Assembly: GCA_016714975.1 (NCBI GenBank)
Contig: JADKBR010000017.1
Span: forward strand, 434,001 to 498,000
Source of the DNA: Candidatus Dechloromonas phosphorivorans
GTDB taxonomy: Bacteria; Pseudomonadota; Gammaproteobacteria; Burkholderiales; Rhodocyclaceae
DNA length: 64,000 bases
Direction of reading: 5' to 3'
Part shown: one piece after another, positions 33,697 to 42,569 of the stretch
Layout: each line of letters opens with the position of its first letter
Position numbering within the stretch: the stretch's first letter is position 1
Position numbers and translations under genes: made by a program
The notes under the pieces: generated by a model
Told to the model about the DNA's origin: nothing
Database searches by the model: none
The model's input: the letters and a program-made list of their open reading frames with translations, nothing else

Positions 33697-35747
33697 ATGC
33701 TGGCGTCGCTGACCAGGCTTCAGCGGTACTATTTACTTTACACCGGCGGCTTCCTGGTTTTCGTGGGCGTGCTCGCCGTGCTCGAGCAGCACGGCATGCC
33801 GGCGCGCTGGATCGGCTATTCCTTTGTATTCCTCACGATCTCGATGTATGCCGTGATCGGGATCATGAGCCGGACCGCCGATGTTTCGGAGTTCTACGTT
33901 GCCGGGCGCCGGGTGCCGGCAGTCTTCAACGGCATGGCGACCGGCGCCGATTGGGTGAGTGCTGCATCGTTTGTCGGTCTGGCGGGCACCCTCTATCTCT
34001 CGGGGTACCAGGGCCTGGCCTTCGTGCTGGGATGGACCGGCGGCTTCGTCCTGGTCGCGCTCTTGCTGGCGCCCTACTTGCGGCGTTTTGGGGAATTCAC
34101 GATCCCCGATTTTCTGGGTGCCCGATATGGAGGCAACGCCATACGGCTGGTCGCCGTTGGCGCCGTGGTTCTCACCTCGTTCGTCTACGTCGTGGCCCAG
34201 GTCTATGGCGTCGGGGTCATCACAAGCCGGTTTGTCAGCTTGCAATTCGAAGTGGGAATCTTCGTCGGCCTCGCCGGCATCCTCGTTTGCTCCTTTCTCG
34301 GTGGGATGCGGGCGGTAACATGGACTCAGGTTGCCCAGTACGTCATCCTCATTGTTGCCTATTTGACTCCAGTAGCGATGTTGTCATGGTCGGTTACCGG
34401 CGTTCCCGTCCCGCAGGTGGTCTACGGCATGGTGTTGCAACAGGTGCAGCAGAGGGAGGACAAGCTGTTCGACAGCCCGGCCGAACTCGAAGTCCGCCGC
34501 CTTTATCGCGAGCGGGCCAAAGAGTACGAACAGAAGATGATGGATCTGCCGGATTCACTGTCCGGCGAACGCGAGCGTTTGTCGTCGACGATCAACGCGC
34601 TCAAGGCCGGTGACGGCCAGACGAAGGAACTTGTGGCGCTGGAAAGGCAGCGCCGGGATCTGCCGCAGGATGAAGGTCAGGCGCGGTTGCGCTGGGAAGC
34701 TGCCAGGGTTGCCGCCGCCGAGGCCTCCGTCGCGCCGATTCATCATGCGGCAGCATTTCCGGTCGACGAAGTGGATGGCACGTGGTCGCAGCGCATCAAC
34801 TTTCTGGCGCTTGTCTTCTGCCTGACGGTAGGAACGGCCGCGATGCCGCACCTGCTGATGCGCTACTACACGACGCCCAGCGTACGCGAAGCGCGGGAGT
34901 CCGTCTTCTGGTCGCTACTGTTCATTTTGGCGCTCTACATGACAGCGCCAGCCTATGCCGTCTTCGTCAAGCACGAGGTCCTTACCCACCTTGTAGGCAT
35001 CCCGATCGCCGATTTGCCGGGCTGGGTGGTGGCGTGGGGCAGGGTCGGTCTGGTCAGCTACGAAGACATCAACCGCGACGGCATCCTGCAACTAGCCGAA
35101 CTAACGCTCAATCCCGACGTGATCGTGCTGGCGACGCCGGAGATCGCCGGAATGCCCTATGTCGTCTCGGGACTGGTTGCCGCCGGCGGCCTGGCCGCCG
35201 CTCTGTCTGCTGCTGATGCATTGCTGCTGACGCTCAGCAATTCCCTGTCGCATGACGCCTACTACCGGGTTTTCCGCCCTGCTACGTCGACCCAGTTGCG
35301 CCTCGTGATTTCCAAGTTGCTCTTGCTGATCATTGCCGTTCTGGCAGCCGCCGTCGCATCCCAGAAGCCGGGCACCATCCTGTCCATGGTCGCCTGGGCT
35401 TTCTCGATTGCCGGGTCAGCCTTCTTCCCGGCGCTGGTGCTTGGTATCTTCTGGCGCCGGGCGACGCGAGCCGGCGCCTTGGCGGGCATGATCGTGGGGT
35501 TGTCCGTCGCTGTTTATTACATCCTGCGCATCGAATTCGAAGGGCTGACCTGGTTGGGGATGAGCGGCCTGCGCATGCAGCCATGGTTCCAGATCAAGTC
35601 TACCGCGGCGGGCATCTTCGGCGTTGCCGCCGGTTTCGCCGCCATTGTCACCGTCAGCCCAGGGTACGAAAACCCCGGAGAAGGAAGTGGAGCATTTTTC
35701 TCGATGCCATCCGTCGTGGATCGCCGGCCAAGGATTCCCGATGGTGA
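33697..35747 (+). CDS. Sodium:solute symporter, VC_2705-type (3' end apparently frameshifted)
   Basis: An SSF transporter with about 13 helices: VSEFYVAGRRVPAVFNGMAT, TGADWVSAASFVGLAGTLYL, GEFTIPDFLGARYGGNAIRL and SAADALLLTLSNSLSHDAYY. A long charged cytosolic insert (about residues 255-350) is typical of the VC_2705 group, which works with a DUF4212 subunit. AAGGAG lies 5 nt before ATG 33697. The uninterrupted frame runs to 35979, 239 nt into the next gene, with an unnatural Arg/His-rich tail. Reading through two 1-nt shifts (near 35656 and 35695) gives TKTPEKEVEHFLDAIRRGS and a stop at 35745-35747 overlapping the DUF4212 start. This end is given here. Acetate or another short carboxylate is the inferred substrate. 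Confidence 0.85.
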
Positions 35748-35986
35748 ACGACCGTTACTGGCTGAGAACTCGGCGCTTGACCTTCAGGCTGCTTTTCGTC
35801 TGGGTGATCTTCACGTTTGTCCTGAACTGGTTCGCGGCGGAACTGAACGGCTTCAACCTGTTCGGATTCCCGCTCGGATTCTACATGGCGGCACAGGGGA
35901 CCCTGGTCATCTATCTCGCCATCATCGGGTTTTACAACCGGCGCATGCGCCAGCTGGAAGCGGAACTCGGCATCGATGAAGAGTAG
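35741..35986 (+). CDS. DUF4212 symporter small subunit
   Basis: An 81-aa protein with two membrane helices: RLTFRLLFVWVIFTFVLNWF and FGFPLGFYMAAQGTLVIYLA. The motif ndrYWLRTRR at the start, FAAELNGFNLFG and the tail NRRMRQLEAELGIDEE are diagnostic of the putative sodium:solute symporter small subunit. In other genomes it usually lies just upstream of the VC_2705 symporter; here it is downstream. The ATG at 35741 overlaps the reconstructed symporter stop. Confidence 0.9.
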   Translation: MVNDRYWLRTRRLTFRLLFVWVIFTFVLNWFAAELNGFNLFGFPLGFYMAAQGTLVIYLAIIGFYNRRMRQLEAELGIDEE

Positions 35987-35995
35987 GGGGCAGTC

Positions 35996-36265
35996 GTGCC
36001 GGTTTTTCTAATCAGCGCGCTGCGTGCCATTGTCGAGATGCTTGGTCTCTGCCTGATGGGGCAGGGAGTACTCTACCTGCTGACAGGAAGCCGGCGGCAG
36101 CAAAATGCGATCTACCGGTTTTTCGACCTCGTGACCCGTCCACCGCGACAGTTCGTGGCATTGTTCCTCACGCGCAGCGTGTCGGGAATGCTGGTTGGCC
36201 TGCTGTCATTTGTCCTTCTTCTCATGCTCTGGATCGGACTCGCATGGCTGCGAAAGTCATTTTGA
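35996..36265 (+). CDS. Small membrane protein at the end of the symporter operon
   Basis: An 89-aa protein starting with GTG 35996, 9 nt after the DUF4212 stop. It has hydrophobic segments at ALRAIVEMLGLCLMGQGVLYL and SVSGMLVGLLSFVLLLMLWI, separated by a basic loop. I do not recognise a family. Tight spacing makes it the last gene of the operon; the tRNA-Ser promoter begins within its stop region. Confidence 0.7.
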   Translation: MPVFLISALRAIVEMLGLCLMGQGVLYLLTGSRRQQNAIYRFFDLVTRPPRQFVALFLTRSVSGMLVGLLSFVLLLMLWIGLAWLRKSF

Positions 36266-36289
36266 CGAAGCGCCCCCCTCTGCTACAAT
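36262..36289 (+). promoter_or_regulatory. Sigma-70 promoter of tRNA-Ser
   Basis: TTGACG (36262-36267) and TACAAT (36284-36289) with a 16-bp spacer form a near-consensus promoter. The -10 element ends 11 nt before the first base of the tRNA, so the primary transcript has a very short leader. Confidence 0.85.
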
Positions 36290-36300
36290 GCCGGCCTCCC

Positions 36301-36391
36301 GGAGAGGTGGATGAGCGGTTTAAGTCGCACGCCTGGAAAGCGTGTTTAGGGTAATACCCTAACGCGGGTTCGAATCCCGCCCTCTCCGCCA
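36301..36391 (+). tRNA. serT-like: tRNA-Ser (anticodon GGA)
   Basis: A class II tRNA with acceptor stem GGAGAGG/CCTCTCC, anticodon loop CTGGAAA (anticodon GGA, reading UCC/UCU), a long variable arm (TTAGGGTAATACCCTAA), T-loop GGTTCGAATCC and an encoded CCA at 36389-36391. The symbol is only a family hint. Confidence 0.97.
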
Positions 36392-36924
36392 ACAACAACA
36401 TACAAGCCCATGATTATGTTGGCTTTCGTGTTTATCAATGTTCGTTGACTATCAATTCAACTATCAATTAGTGGCTCGGTTGGCGTGATGCCAACGTATT
36501 GTCTGCACCGACTATACCTACGGCCCAACGGCCCTTATGCAGCGGCAGCGGTCGTTGACAGCGTCAAACCCTACTTCGGTACTCGGCAACTGCGGACATT
36601 GCGACTGTGAAAAGTCGTCAGGCTCGAACGGCAGGCTACTGATCCCTAAGCTGTCATCAATCGCTTCAGTCGTCAGTCTCTTGGTCGGCCTCAGCGCACG
36701 ATCAACCGCATCAGGATGGATGAATCCAAGACGGAGAGCGGCCGCTAGTTCTGGCTGCCCATGGATACGAGTTTTTCGGATATCCCCATATGTGTGTTGG
36801 CGAACAGAACTCGTGTCACGCCTTGGCTATTCTGGACTCGGATGCAGGGACGCTTGAAATGGCTGCACCTGATTGTCAGGCCAACCTTGGCCCAACCGGT
36901 TTTCAACAACAAGGAATGACTGCC
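36392..36924 (+). other. Gene-free 530-bp stretch downstream of tRNA-Ser
   Basis: The first 100 bp are richer in A/T than the surroundings and hold a 7-bp inverted repeat CAACATA/TATGTTG (36396-36402 and 36415-36421) and a direct repeat ACTATCAATT (36448-36457 and 36460-36469). Short frames further on have no recognisable product. No integrase gene or second copy of the tRNA 3' end was found. The hairpin could help end the tRNA transcript; otherwise this may be the scar of a lost element. Confidence 0.5.
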
Positions 36925-37215
36925 ATGTCTAAAAGAGACGAATACGTTGCAAAAATGAAACTCCAACTCGATGAGTTGAATGGAAAGATGGACGAACTGG
37001 AAGCGAAGGCAAAGGAGGCGAAGGCGGAGGCGCGCGACAAGTACAAGGAAGAGATGGGCAAGCTGCGTGATCAATCCAAACTCGCTGTCGCCAAGCTTGA
37101 GGAGTTGAAAGTCAGTGGCGAGGACAAGTGGGAGGCGATGGTTGCCGAAATGGAGAAAATCCGCGACGCATTTACCCATTCGTACAATTACTTCAAGTCT
37201 CAGTTGAAGGCCTGA
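36925..37215 (+). CDS. Coiled-coil stress protein, Sll1863-like
   Basis: A 96-aa highly charged protein (MSKRDEYVAKMKLQLDELNG, then KAKEAKAEARDKYKEEM) predicted to be almost wholly helical coiled coil. It resembles the small Sll1863-type stress-response proteins (recalled). No signal peptide. AAGGA lies 9 nt before ATG 36925; the longer frame from 36790 is rejected. The stop is followed by two 7-bp hairpins (37214-37231, 37237-37257). Confidence 0.7.
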   Translation: MSKRDEYVAKMKLQLDELNGKMDELEAKAKEAKAEARDKYKEEMGKLRDQSKLAVAKLEELKVSGEDKWEAMVAEMEKIRDAFTHSYNYFKSQLKA

Positions 37216-37257
37216 CCGTCTGAAGACGGTCTGAATCGCGGCTCGATGTGAGCCGCG
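37214..37257 (+). terminator. Twin hairpins after the coiled-coil gene
   Basis: GACCGTC/GACGGTC with a 4-nt loop (37214-37231) overlaps the stop codon and is followed by CGCGGCT/AGCCGCG with a 7-nt loop (37237-37257). There is no T run, so they may stabilise the 3' end or act in Rho-dependent termination rather than as an intrinsic terminator. Confidence 0.45.
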
Positions 37258-37443
37258 CTCATATGGCGCTGCCCGGAACCTTGGCAGTGCCAGGGAAGGC
37301 AGCCTGCGCGGTTGCCTTTATTCCGTCATATGGATCGCCAAGGCGCAGGCTTGAATCAAAGCGGCCCCGAATGACGAGCCGTAGTCGGTCGTTGTTTCCC
37401 AAATGCCAGTGGCTCGCATTGCTTCAGTTGCGGACTTGCCCAA

Positions 37444-38151
37444 ATGCCAGCCAAATTGCCGACCAGACACGCTGAAATTCACCGGACTGATCGCATCGGC
37501 TGGCTTCGAGCGGCGGTGCTGGGTGCCAATGACGGGATCGTTTCCACCGCCAGTCTCGTCCTTGGTGTTGCCGCCGCCGGCGCGGATGCCAAGACCATCA
37601 TGATTGCCGGCGTCGCCGGACTGGTCGCCGGCGCGTCATCGATGGCGGCCGGCGAGTACGTTTCGGTCAGTTCCCAGTCCGACACGGAACGTGCCGATCT
37701 GGATCGCGAAAGGCGCGAACTGGCCAGCGATCCCCAGCATGAACTTGCAGAGATGACGGCGATTTATGTCGCGCGTGGGGTCTCGCATGAAGTTGCCGCA
37801 GTGGTCGCCGAGCAACTGATGGCGCACGATGCCCTGGCAACGCATGCGCGAGAGGAATTGGGCATCTCCCATACGTCGACCGCAAGACCGCTGCAAGCGG
37901 CGCTGGCCTCAGCGGCAACATTTTCGGTGGGCGCGGCGCTCCCCCTTCAGGTCGTGTTGCTGGTGCCGGGATCAAATCTGGTATGGGCAGTGGCGGGTAG
38001 CGCACTCCTTTTTCTGGCGTTGCTTGGTTCGCTGGCCGCTGCCGCGGGTGGCGCTCCCGTGCTTGCCGCCACCCTGCGGGTTGGCTTCTGGGGGGCCTTG
38101 GCGATGGCTGTTACAGCGGGTATTGGGGCCCTGTTCGGGGTAAGTGTCTGA
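37444..38151 (+). CDS. VIT1/CCC1-family membrane transporter
   Basis: A 235-aa protein. The N-terminal WLRAAVLGANDGIVSTASLV and GLVAGASSMAAGEYVSVSSQ are signature motifs of the VIT1/CCC1 family of iron/manganese transporters. A cytosolic charged loop (ERADLDRERRELASDPQHE) is followed by three more helices (VGAALPLQVVLLVPGSNLVW to the C-terminus). Likely exports or sequesters Fe(II)/Mn(II). It sits among stress genes without an operon partner. Confidence 0.9.
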   Translation: MPAKLPTRHAEIHRTDRIGWLRAAVLGANDGIVSTASLVLGVAAAGADAKTIMIAGVAGLVAGASSMAAGEYVSVSSQSDTERADLDRERRELASDPQHELAEMTAIYVARGVSHEVAAVVAEQLMAHDALATHAREELGISHTSTARPLQAALASAATFSVGAALPLQVVLLVPGSNLVWAVAGSALLFLALLGSLAAAAGGAPVLAATLRVGFWGALAMAVTAGIGALFGVSV

Positions 38152-38402
38152 GCCAATCGAGCAGTCGCAACGGATCTTGTCCTGGTCGAGAAGCCGTTGC
38201 TGGCCACCAAGAGAATTCGTGCCTATGTGCGCCAAGAGACAGAGGCCAGAAGACTTCCTCCCTAGGCTCAGCCCATCGGAGCCAATGGCAGTGCAACTTC
38301 TGACCTGCAAGGAATGCGCAGCAATAGCGTTGCTCAGTTCTGGCGAAGAAACCGGCATGCCGTGTTGCGGCATAAGGATCAACTTAAACATTAAGGAACG
38401 AT

Positions 38403-39014
38403 ATGAACAAGCTCAACATCAATGCGATCGCACTTGCGGTCACCCTCGCTTTCAGTGCCGGCGCCATGGCTGAAGGCATGTCAAAAGTGGATTACAAGGC
38501 TGGCCAGGACAAGATCTCTGCCATGTACAAAACGGACAAGGCGGCCTGTGCTTCCCTGTCGGGGAATGCCAGCGATATCTGCAAGGCTGAGGCCAAGGGC
38601 AAGGAGAAAGTTGCGGCCGCGGAACTCGAGGCCAGCTACCAGCCAACCTCGAAGAACCGCTATCAGGCGCGAGTCGCCAAGGCCGACGCTGATTATGGTG
38701 TTGCCAAGGAAAAATGTGATGACCTTGCCGGTAATCAGAAGGACGTCTGCGTGAAGGAAGCCAAGGCGGCGCAAACCGCTGCGATAGCCGATGCGAAGGC
38801 TCAGATGAAGACTTCCGATGCCAATGCGACGGCTAACGAGAAGACTTCCGAGGCGCGCAGCGATGCCAGCCAGAAGAGCGCCGTTGCCCGCAAGGACGCC
38901 GCGGTCGACAAGACCGACGCGCAGTACGCGGTGGCGAAGGAGAAGTGTGACAGCTTTTCCGGTGCGGCCAAGGACAACTGCCTGAATCAGGCGAAAGCGC
39001 AGTTCGGCAAGTAG
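38403..39014 (+). CDS. Periplasmic Ala/Lys-rich protein (TolA-like composition)
   Basis: A 203-aa protein with signal peptide INAIALAVTLAFSAGAMAEG and a mature part rich in Ala, Lys and Asp. Two or three repeats of the form AxYxVAKEKCDxxxGxxKDxC are visible (YGVAKEKCDDLAGNQKDVC; YAVAKEKCDSFSGAAKDNC), each with a Cys pair that may form disulfides. AAGGAA lies 7 nt before the ATG. Function unknown; similar proteins occur next to osmotic-stress genes in betaproteobacteria (recalled). Confidence 0.75.
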   Translation: MNKLNINAIALAVTLAFSAGAMAEGMSKVDYKAGQDKISAMYKTDKAACASLSGNASDICKAEAKGKEKVAAAELEASYQPTSKNRYQARVAKADADYGVAKEKCDDLAGNQKDVCVKEAKAAQTAAIADAKAQMKTSDANATANEKTSEARSDASQKSAVARKDAAVDKTDAQYAVAKEKCDSFSGAAKDNCLNQAKAQFGK

Positions 39015-39078
39015 CAGGTTCCGCCCGGCCAGGAATGGCCGGGCTCTGAAACAAGATGATCGAGAAAGAGGTAATCCC

Positions 39079-39291
39079 ATGAAATCAATGCAGAGAACCG
39101 CACTACTTGCCCTTGCCACAGCCATGGTGCTCGGTCTGGGCGCTTGTGCCGGCATGTCGCAGGGCGAGAACACCGTCATCGGCGCTGGTGCCGGTGCGAT
39201 CGGCGGTGCTGTCCTGACCGGTGGCAGCGCCGCCGGAACCATTGGCGGTGCTGTCGTCGGCGGAGTCATTGGCCACGAAGTGAGCAAGTAA
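39079..39291 (+). CDS. Glycine-zipper lipoprotein (OsmB-like)
   Basis: A 70-aa protein with lipobox LGLGACAG and a glycine-zipper segment (GAGAGAIGGAVLTGG, then AAGTIGGAVVGGVIGHEV) able to form two close-packed membrane helices. This matches OsmB-like osmotically inducible lipoproteins. An AGAGG-like site precedes the ATG. It lies 65 bp after the preceding periplasmic protein on the same strand. Confidence 0.8.
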   Translation: MKSMQRTALLALATAMVLGLGACAGMSQGENTVIGAGAGAIGGAVLTGGSAAGTIGGAVVGGVIGHEVSK

Positions 39292-39389
39292 GGTTGAACG
39301 ATGGTCAACCGCGATGCTTGGGCCCGCGAGGCTGGGGATCGCCGTTGCTTTTTCTTCGACTCAGAACATTTTTTTGCAAGGAGATGGAA

Positions 39390-39587
39390 ATGATCAAACC
39401 CGGAAAGACCCTCGGTGTCGCCGTGCTGATAAGCGCGTTGTTTGTCGGCGTGTATGGCTGCGAGAAGAAGGAAGGCCCGGTCGAAAAGGCTGGCAAGGAA
39501 GTCGACAAGGCAGCCGCAACAGTCGGCCAGAAAATCGAGAAGGCCGGCGAAAACATCCAGGATACCGCCAAGGGCGAGAAGAAATAG
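39390..39587 (+). CDS. Small Lys/Ala-rich lipoprotein
   Basis: A 65-aa protein with a hydrophobic N-terminus and lipobox VGVYGC, followed by a charged helix (KAGKEVDKAAATVGQKIEKA). AAGGAG lies 6 nt before ATG 39390; ATG 39384 is too close to it. Composition recalls entericidin-like or stress lipoproteins, but the family is not certain. Too short for automated calls to place its start reliably. Confidence 0.7.
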   Translation: MIKPGKTLGVAVLISALFVGVYGCEKKEGPVEKAGKEVDKAAATVGQKIEKAGENIQDTAKGEKK

Positions 39588-39615
39588 TCGCTGCAATGCA
39601 CGAAGGAAATTCAAC

Positions 39616-39987
39616 ATGAAAACGCTTTCGCTCGCCGTATTGTTGGCTGTGGCGTCTATCCCGACCCAGGCTGCCGACGTTGGCGTCTCGGTCAGTATCG
39701 GCCAACCCGGCTTTTACGGCCAACTCGACATCGGCGGATATCCGCCGCCCCAAGTCATCTATCGCCAACCGCGTGTCGCCTATGACACCGCGCCGATGTA
39801 CCTGCGCGTCCCGCCAGGACACGCAAGGAACTGGGACAAGCACTGCGGTGCCTACGGGGCCTGCAACCAGCGGGTCTACTTCGTGAAGGACAGCTGGTAC
39901 AACAAGCAATATGCGCCACGTTACCAGGAACGTAATTCCGTTCACCATGATGAAAACGAGGGCCGCAAGCATGGCAACAATCGTTAA
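39616..39987 (+). CDS. Exported Tyr/Pro-rich protein
   Basis: A 123-aa protein with a clean signal peptide (MKTLSLAVLLAVASIPTQA) and a mature part with PGFYGQLDIGGYPPPQVIYR and HCGAYGACNQRVYFVKDSWY. The Cys pair may be disulfide-bonded. The pattern resembles a common proteobacterial family of small exported proteins of unknown function. AAGGAA precedes the ATG. The next gene overlaps its 3' end by 17 nt. Confidence 0.7.
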   Translation: MKTLSLAVLLAVASIPTQAADVGVSVSIGQPGFYGQLDIGGYPPPQVIYRQPRVAYDTAPMYLRVPPGHARNWDKHCGAYGACNQRVYFVKDSWYNKQYAPRYQERNSVHHDENEGRKHGNNR

Positions 39988-40417
39988 GACACTGCGGGTT
40001 GGGTTGCTGGCACTGGTCGTCGCCACGTGCTGGGCACCGGTGTGGGCCGAGACGGCCGGTCAAGCGGCCAGGCAAGACCTGACCAGCGCGCCGCAAGAAC
40101 AGATCCCGTGGATAAGCGGTGGAGTCAGTGACGAAGCGCGCGACGAAATGCGCAAGGCGGCACCGGCCTATAACGTGCATCTGATGTTCAGCAACCCTCA
40201 GGGCAGCTATCTGGCCGACATTCCGTTTACGGTGTCCAAACTCAACGGTCGGGAGCTTTGTTCCGGTGTCAGCGAGGGTCCTCTGCTTTACCTCAAGCTG
40301 CCACCAGGGACCTATCAGATCTCTGTGCAACTTGACGGTGTCTGGCAACACAAACGCATCCGCGCCGGCACCTCCGGAAATCCCGCCAAGGCCTCCTTTG
40401 TGGGCAATGGGAAGTGA
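39971..40417 (+). CDS. Exported protein with carboxypeptidase-regulatory-like fold
   Basis: A 148-aa protein with signal peptide TLRVGLLALVVATCWAPVWA and a mature segment (YLADIPFTVSKLNGRELCSG, LYLKLPPGTYQISVQLDG) typical of small beta-sandwich carboxypeptidase-regulatory-like domains. GAGGG precedes ATG 39971, which lies within the end of the upstream gene. Function unknown; the overlap suggests joint expression. Confidence 0.65.
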   Translation: MATIVKTLRVGLLALVVATCWAPVWAETAGQAARQDLTSAPQEQIPWISGGVSDEARDEMRKAAPAYNVHLMFSNPQGSYLADIPFTVSKLNGRELCSGVSEGPLLYLKLPPGTYQISVQLDGVWQHKRIRAGTSGNPAKASFVGNGK

Positions 40418-40462
40418 GGCCTTTCTTGGACTAGCCGCTGAATTGTGTGCCGGAAGATGCCA

Positions 40463-42166
40463 ATGACCCGTTTCAATTTCCGGCTATGGCAGCACTTCAG
40501 GGGCCTGGCGGCACCCTACTGGTTCCGCGATGAGAAATTGCAAGCCAGAGGCCTGCTGGTCCTTCTGGTCCTGTTGCTGCTGGGGCAAACGGGGTTCGCC
40601 GTGCTGTTCAACGCCCTGACCGGTGAGTTCACCTCGGCGCTGGCTGCCAAGGACGCGGGCCGGTTCTGGACATCCATCTTCCAGTGCCTGGCCGCCTTGG
40701 TGGTGGCAGTGCCGATCTACGCTTTTTACTACTACGTCCGGGACAAGTTGGGCCTTCACTGGCGGCGCTGGCTGACACGGGATTTTCTCGCCAGCTACTT
40801 CACCAAGCGTGCCTATTACGAGCTGAACGCCAACCCCGATATCGACAATCCGGACCAGCGGATTGCCGAAGACATCAATACCTTTACCCAGAAATCCCTT
40901 TTCTTCTTGCTGATCCTGATTGGTGCCGTGCTACAACTGATAGCGTTCAGTGGTGTCCTCTGGTCAATTTCCAAAGCGCTCGTCGTATTTCTGCTGATTT
41001 ACGCAATCGCCGGTACGGCGATTACCGCCCTGGTCTTCGGCAAGATTCTGATTGGCCTCAACTATTACCAACTCAGGCGCGAAGCTGATTTTCGCTTCAG
41101 TCTGGTGCGCATCCGCGAGAATGCAGAAGCCATTGCCTTCTATCGTGGCGAGGCTCAGGAGTCATTGCAGATTGGCGAGTATTTCAATGCGGCTTTCAGA
41201 AATTTCAGCAAGCTGATCCGGGTTCAACTGAATCTGAATCTCTTCCAGTACAGCTACAGTTTGATGACCATCATCTTGCCCTATGTGATCATCGCCGGGC
41301 AGGTGCTCGCGGGCGATCTGGAGGTCGGGCGTGCGGTACAGGCGGCAGGTGCCTTTGCAGCGATTCTGGTCGCGCTGACGGTGATCGTCGATAACTTCGA
41401 GAATTTCAGTCGCTTTGCCGCCGGAATCGATCGTCTCGACAGCTTCGCGAAGTTTTTGACCGGAAAAGACCGTGGACCGAAACGGCCCGGGCATCTGATC
41501 GAGTTGGCCCAGAATTCCCGGCTGGCAATTGAAAATCTGACCTTGCAAACGCCGAACCATGCGCGGACGCTGATCAGCGACCTCTCGCTGGAAATCAATC
41601 CCGGCGAGGGCGTGCTGATCGTCGGCGCCAGCGGCTGCGGGAAAAGTTCGCTATTGCGCGCCATCGCCGGGCTTTGGCGCAGCGGAAGTGGTCGCATCAT
41701 CCGGCCGGAGGCGGGGGATATGCTGTTCTTGCCGCAGCGCCCCTACATGCTGCTGAGCAGTTTGCGCAGCCAGTTGCTGTATCCACACCTCGACATGAAG
41801 ATATCGGATGAAGAACTCCAGGCCTTGCTTGAGCGCGTCAACCTGCCCGACCTGGCCAGCCGTTTCGGCGGCCTTGACGCCGAACTGGACTGGGCCAAGG
41901 TGCTGTCCGTGGGCGAGCAACAGCGTGTGGCTTTCGCGCGCGTGCTGATCGCCGCGCCGCGCTACGTCATCCTCGATGAAGCGACCAGCGCACTGGATAT
42001 TGCCAACGAGGACAATCTCTACAAGGAACTGGCGGCGAGTGGCGCTACGATGGTCAGCGTCGGCCATCGCCCCTCGATCCTGAAGTATCACCCGCAGGTG
42101 CTGGAACTGGCAGGTGATGAATCATGGAAGCTGTATTCGGCAGACGACTATCGCTTCAAGAGCTAG
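40463..42166 (+). CDS. ABC transporter, fused permease and ATPase (SbmA/YddA-like)
   Basis: A 567-aa protein. An N-terminal six-helix permease of the SbmA/BacA type (LTRDFLASYFTKRAYYELNA, DNPDQRIAEDINTFTQKSL) is followed by an ATPase with Walker A GASGCGKSSLLRA, signature LSVGEQQRVAFARV and Walker B YVILDEATSALD. The DNPDQRI motif is diagnostic of this family, whose members move peptides, antibiotics or corrinoids. The ATG at 40463 follows GGAAG. Substrate unknown. Confidence 0.9.
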   Translation: MTRFNFRLWQHFRGLAAPYWFRDEKLQARGLLVLLVLLLLGQTGFAVLFNALTGEFTSALAAKDAGRFWTSIFQCLAALVVAVPIYAFYYYVRDKLGLHWRRWLTRDFLASYFTKRAYYELNANPDIDNPDQRIAEDINTFTQKSLFFLLILIGAVLQLIAFSGVLWSISKALVVFLLIYAIAGTAITALVFGKILIGLNYYQLRREADFRFSLVRIRENAEAIAFYRGEAQESLQIGEYFNAAFRNFSKLIRVQLNLNLFQYSYSLMTIILPYVIIAGQVLAGDLEVGRAVQAAGAFAAILVALTVIVDNFENFSRFAAGIDRLDSFAKFLTGKDRGPKRPGHLIELAQNSRLAIENLTLQTPNHARTLISDLSLEINPGEGVLIVGASGCGKSSLLRAIAGLWRSGSGRIIRPEAGDMLFLPQRPYMLLSSLRSQLLYPHLDMKISDEELQALLERVNLPDLASRFGGLDAELDWAKVLSVGEQQRVAFARVLIAAPRYVILDEATSALDIANEDNLYKELAASGATMVSVGHRPSILKYHPQVLELAGDESWKLYSADDYRFKS

Positions 42167-42342
42167 CATCTGGTCCCGATTGCTGGTTTTGCCGCCATGG
42201 CCATCCCTGCCTGTGATGACTTGCCGGTTGTGTGCGCTACCGTACCGAGCACCTCGCGAACGATGGCTAATGTAGCAACTGGTGATCGCTGAATCGCCCC
42301 GGCGGGGTGATTGCTTCACTCAACCCATCCGGAGTTAGTCAC

Positions 42343-42417
42343 ATGAACAACATCATCTACATCGTTGGCCTGGTAGTCGTCATTCTGGTCCTCCTGTCAT
42401 TTTTCGGACTTCGCTGA
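42343..42417 (+). CDS. 24-aa membrane micropeptide
   Basis: A complete frame begins MNNIIYIVGLVVVILVL and ends FFGLR, one hydrophobic helix with a basic end. GGAG lies 8 nt before the ATG. Near-identical single-helix peptides are known to me from other proteobacteria as unannotated small proteins (recalled, not searched). It lies between the SbmA-like exporter and the MacAB-like operon. Confidence 0.65.
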   Translation: MNNIIYIVGLVVVILVLLSFFGLR

Positions 42418-42569
42418 AACCGTAGACACCAGGGCAGGACTGAACCATACGGACATCCAGGCAACCCACCGCTTTCTGAATGCTTCGGCGCGCAAGTCGA
42501 TGCTCGTGAAAGGCCTGGGCCGGGCGGTCTGTATCGATTCGAAATGCCTGTCTGGCCCGGGCAAGGGAA

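Noticed and set aside
36537..36857. 106-codon frame after tRNA-Ser
   Set aside because: No ribosome site, no motif, low-complexity composition unlike neighbouring proteins.
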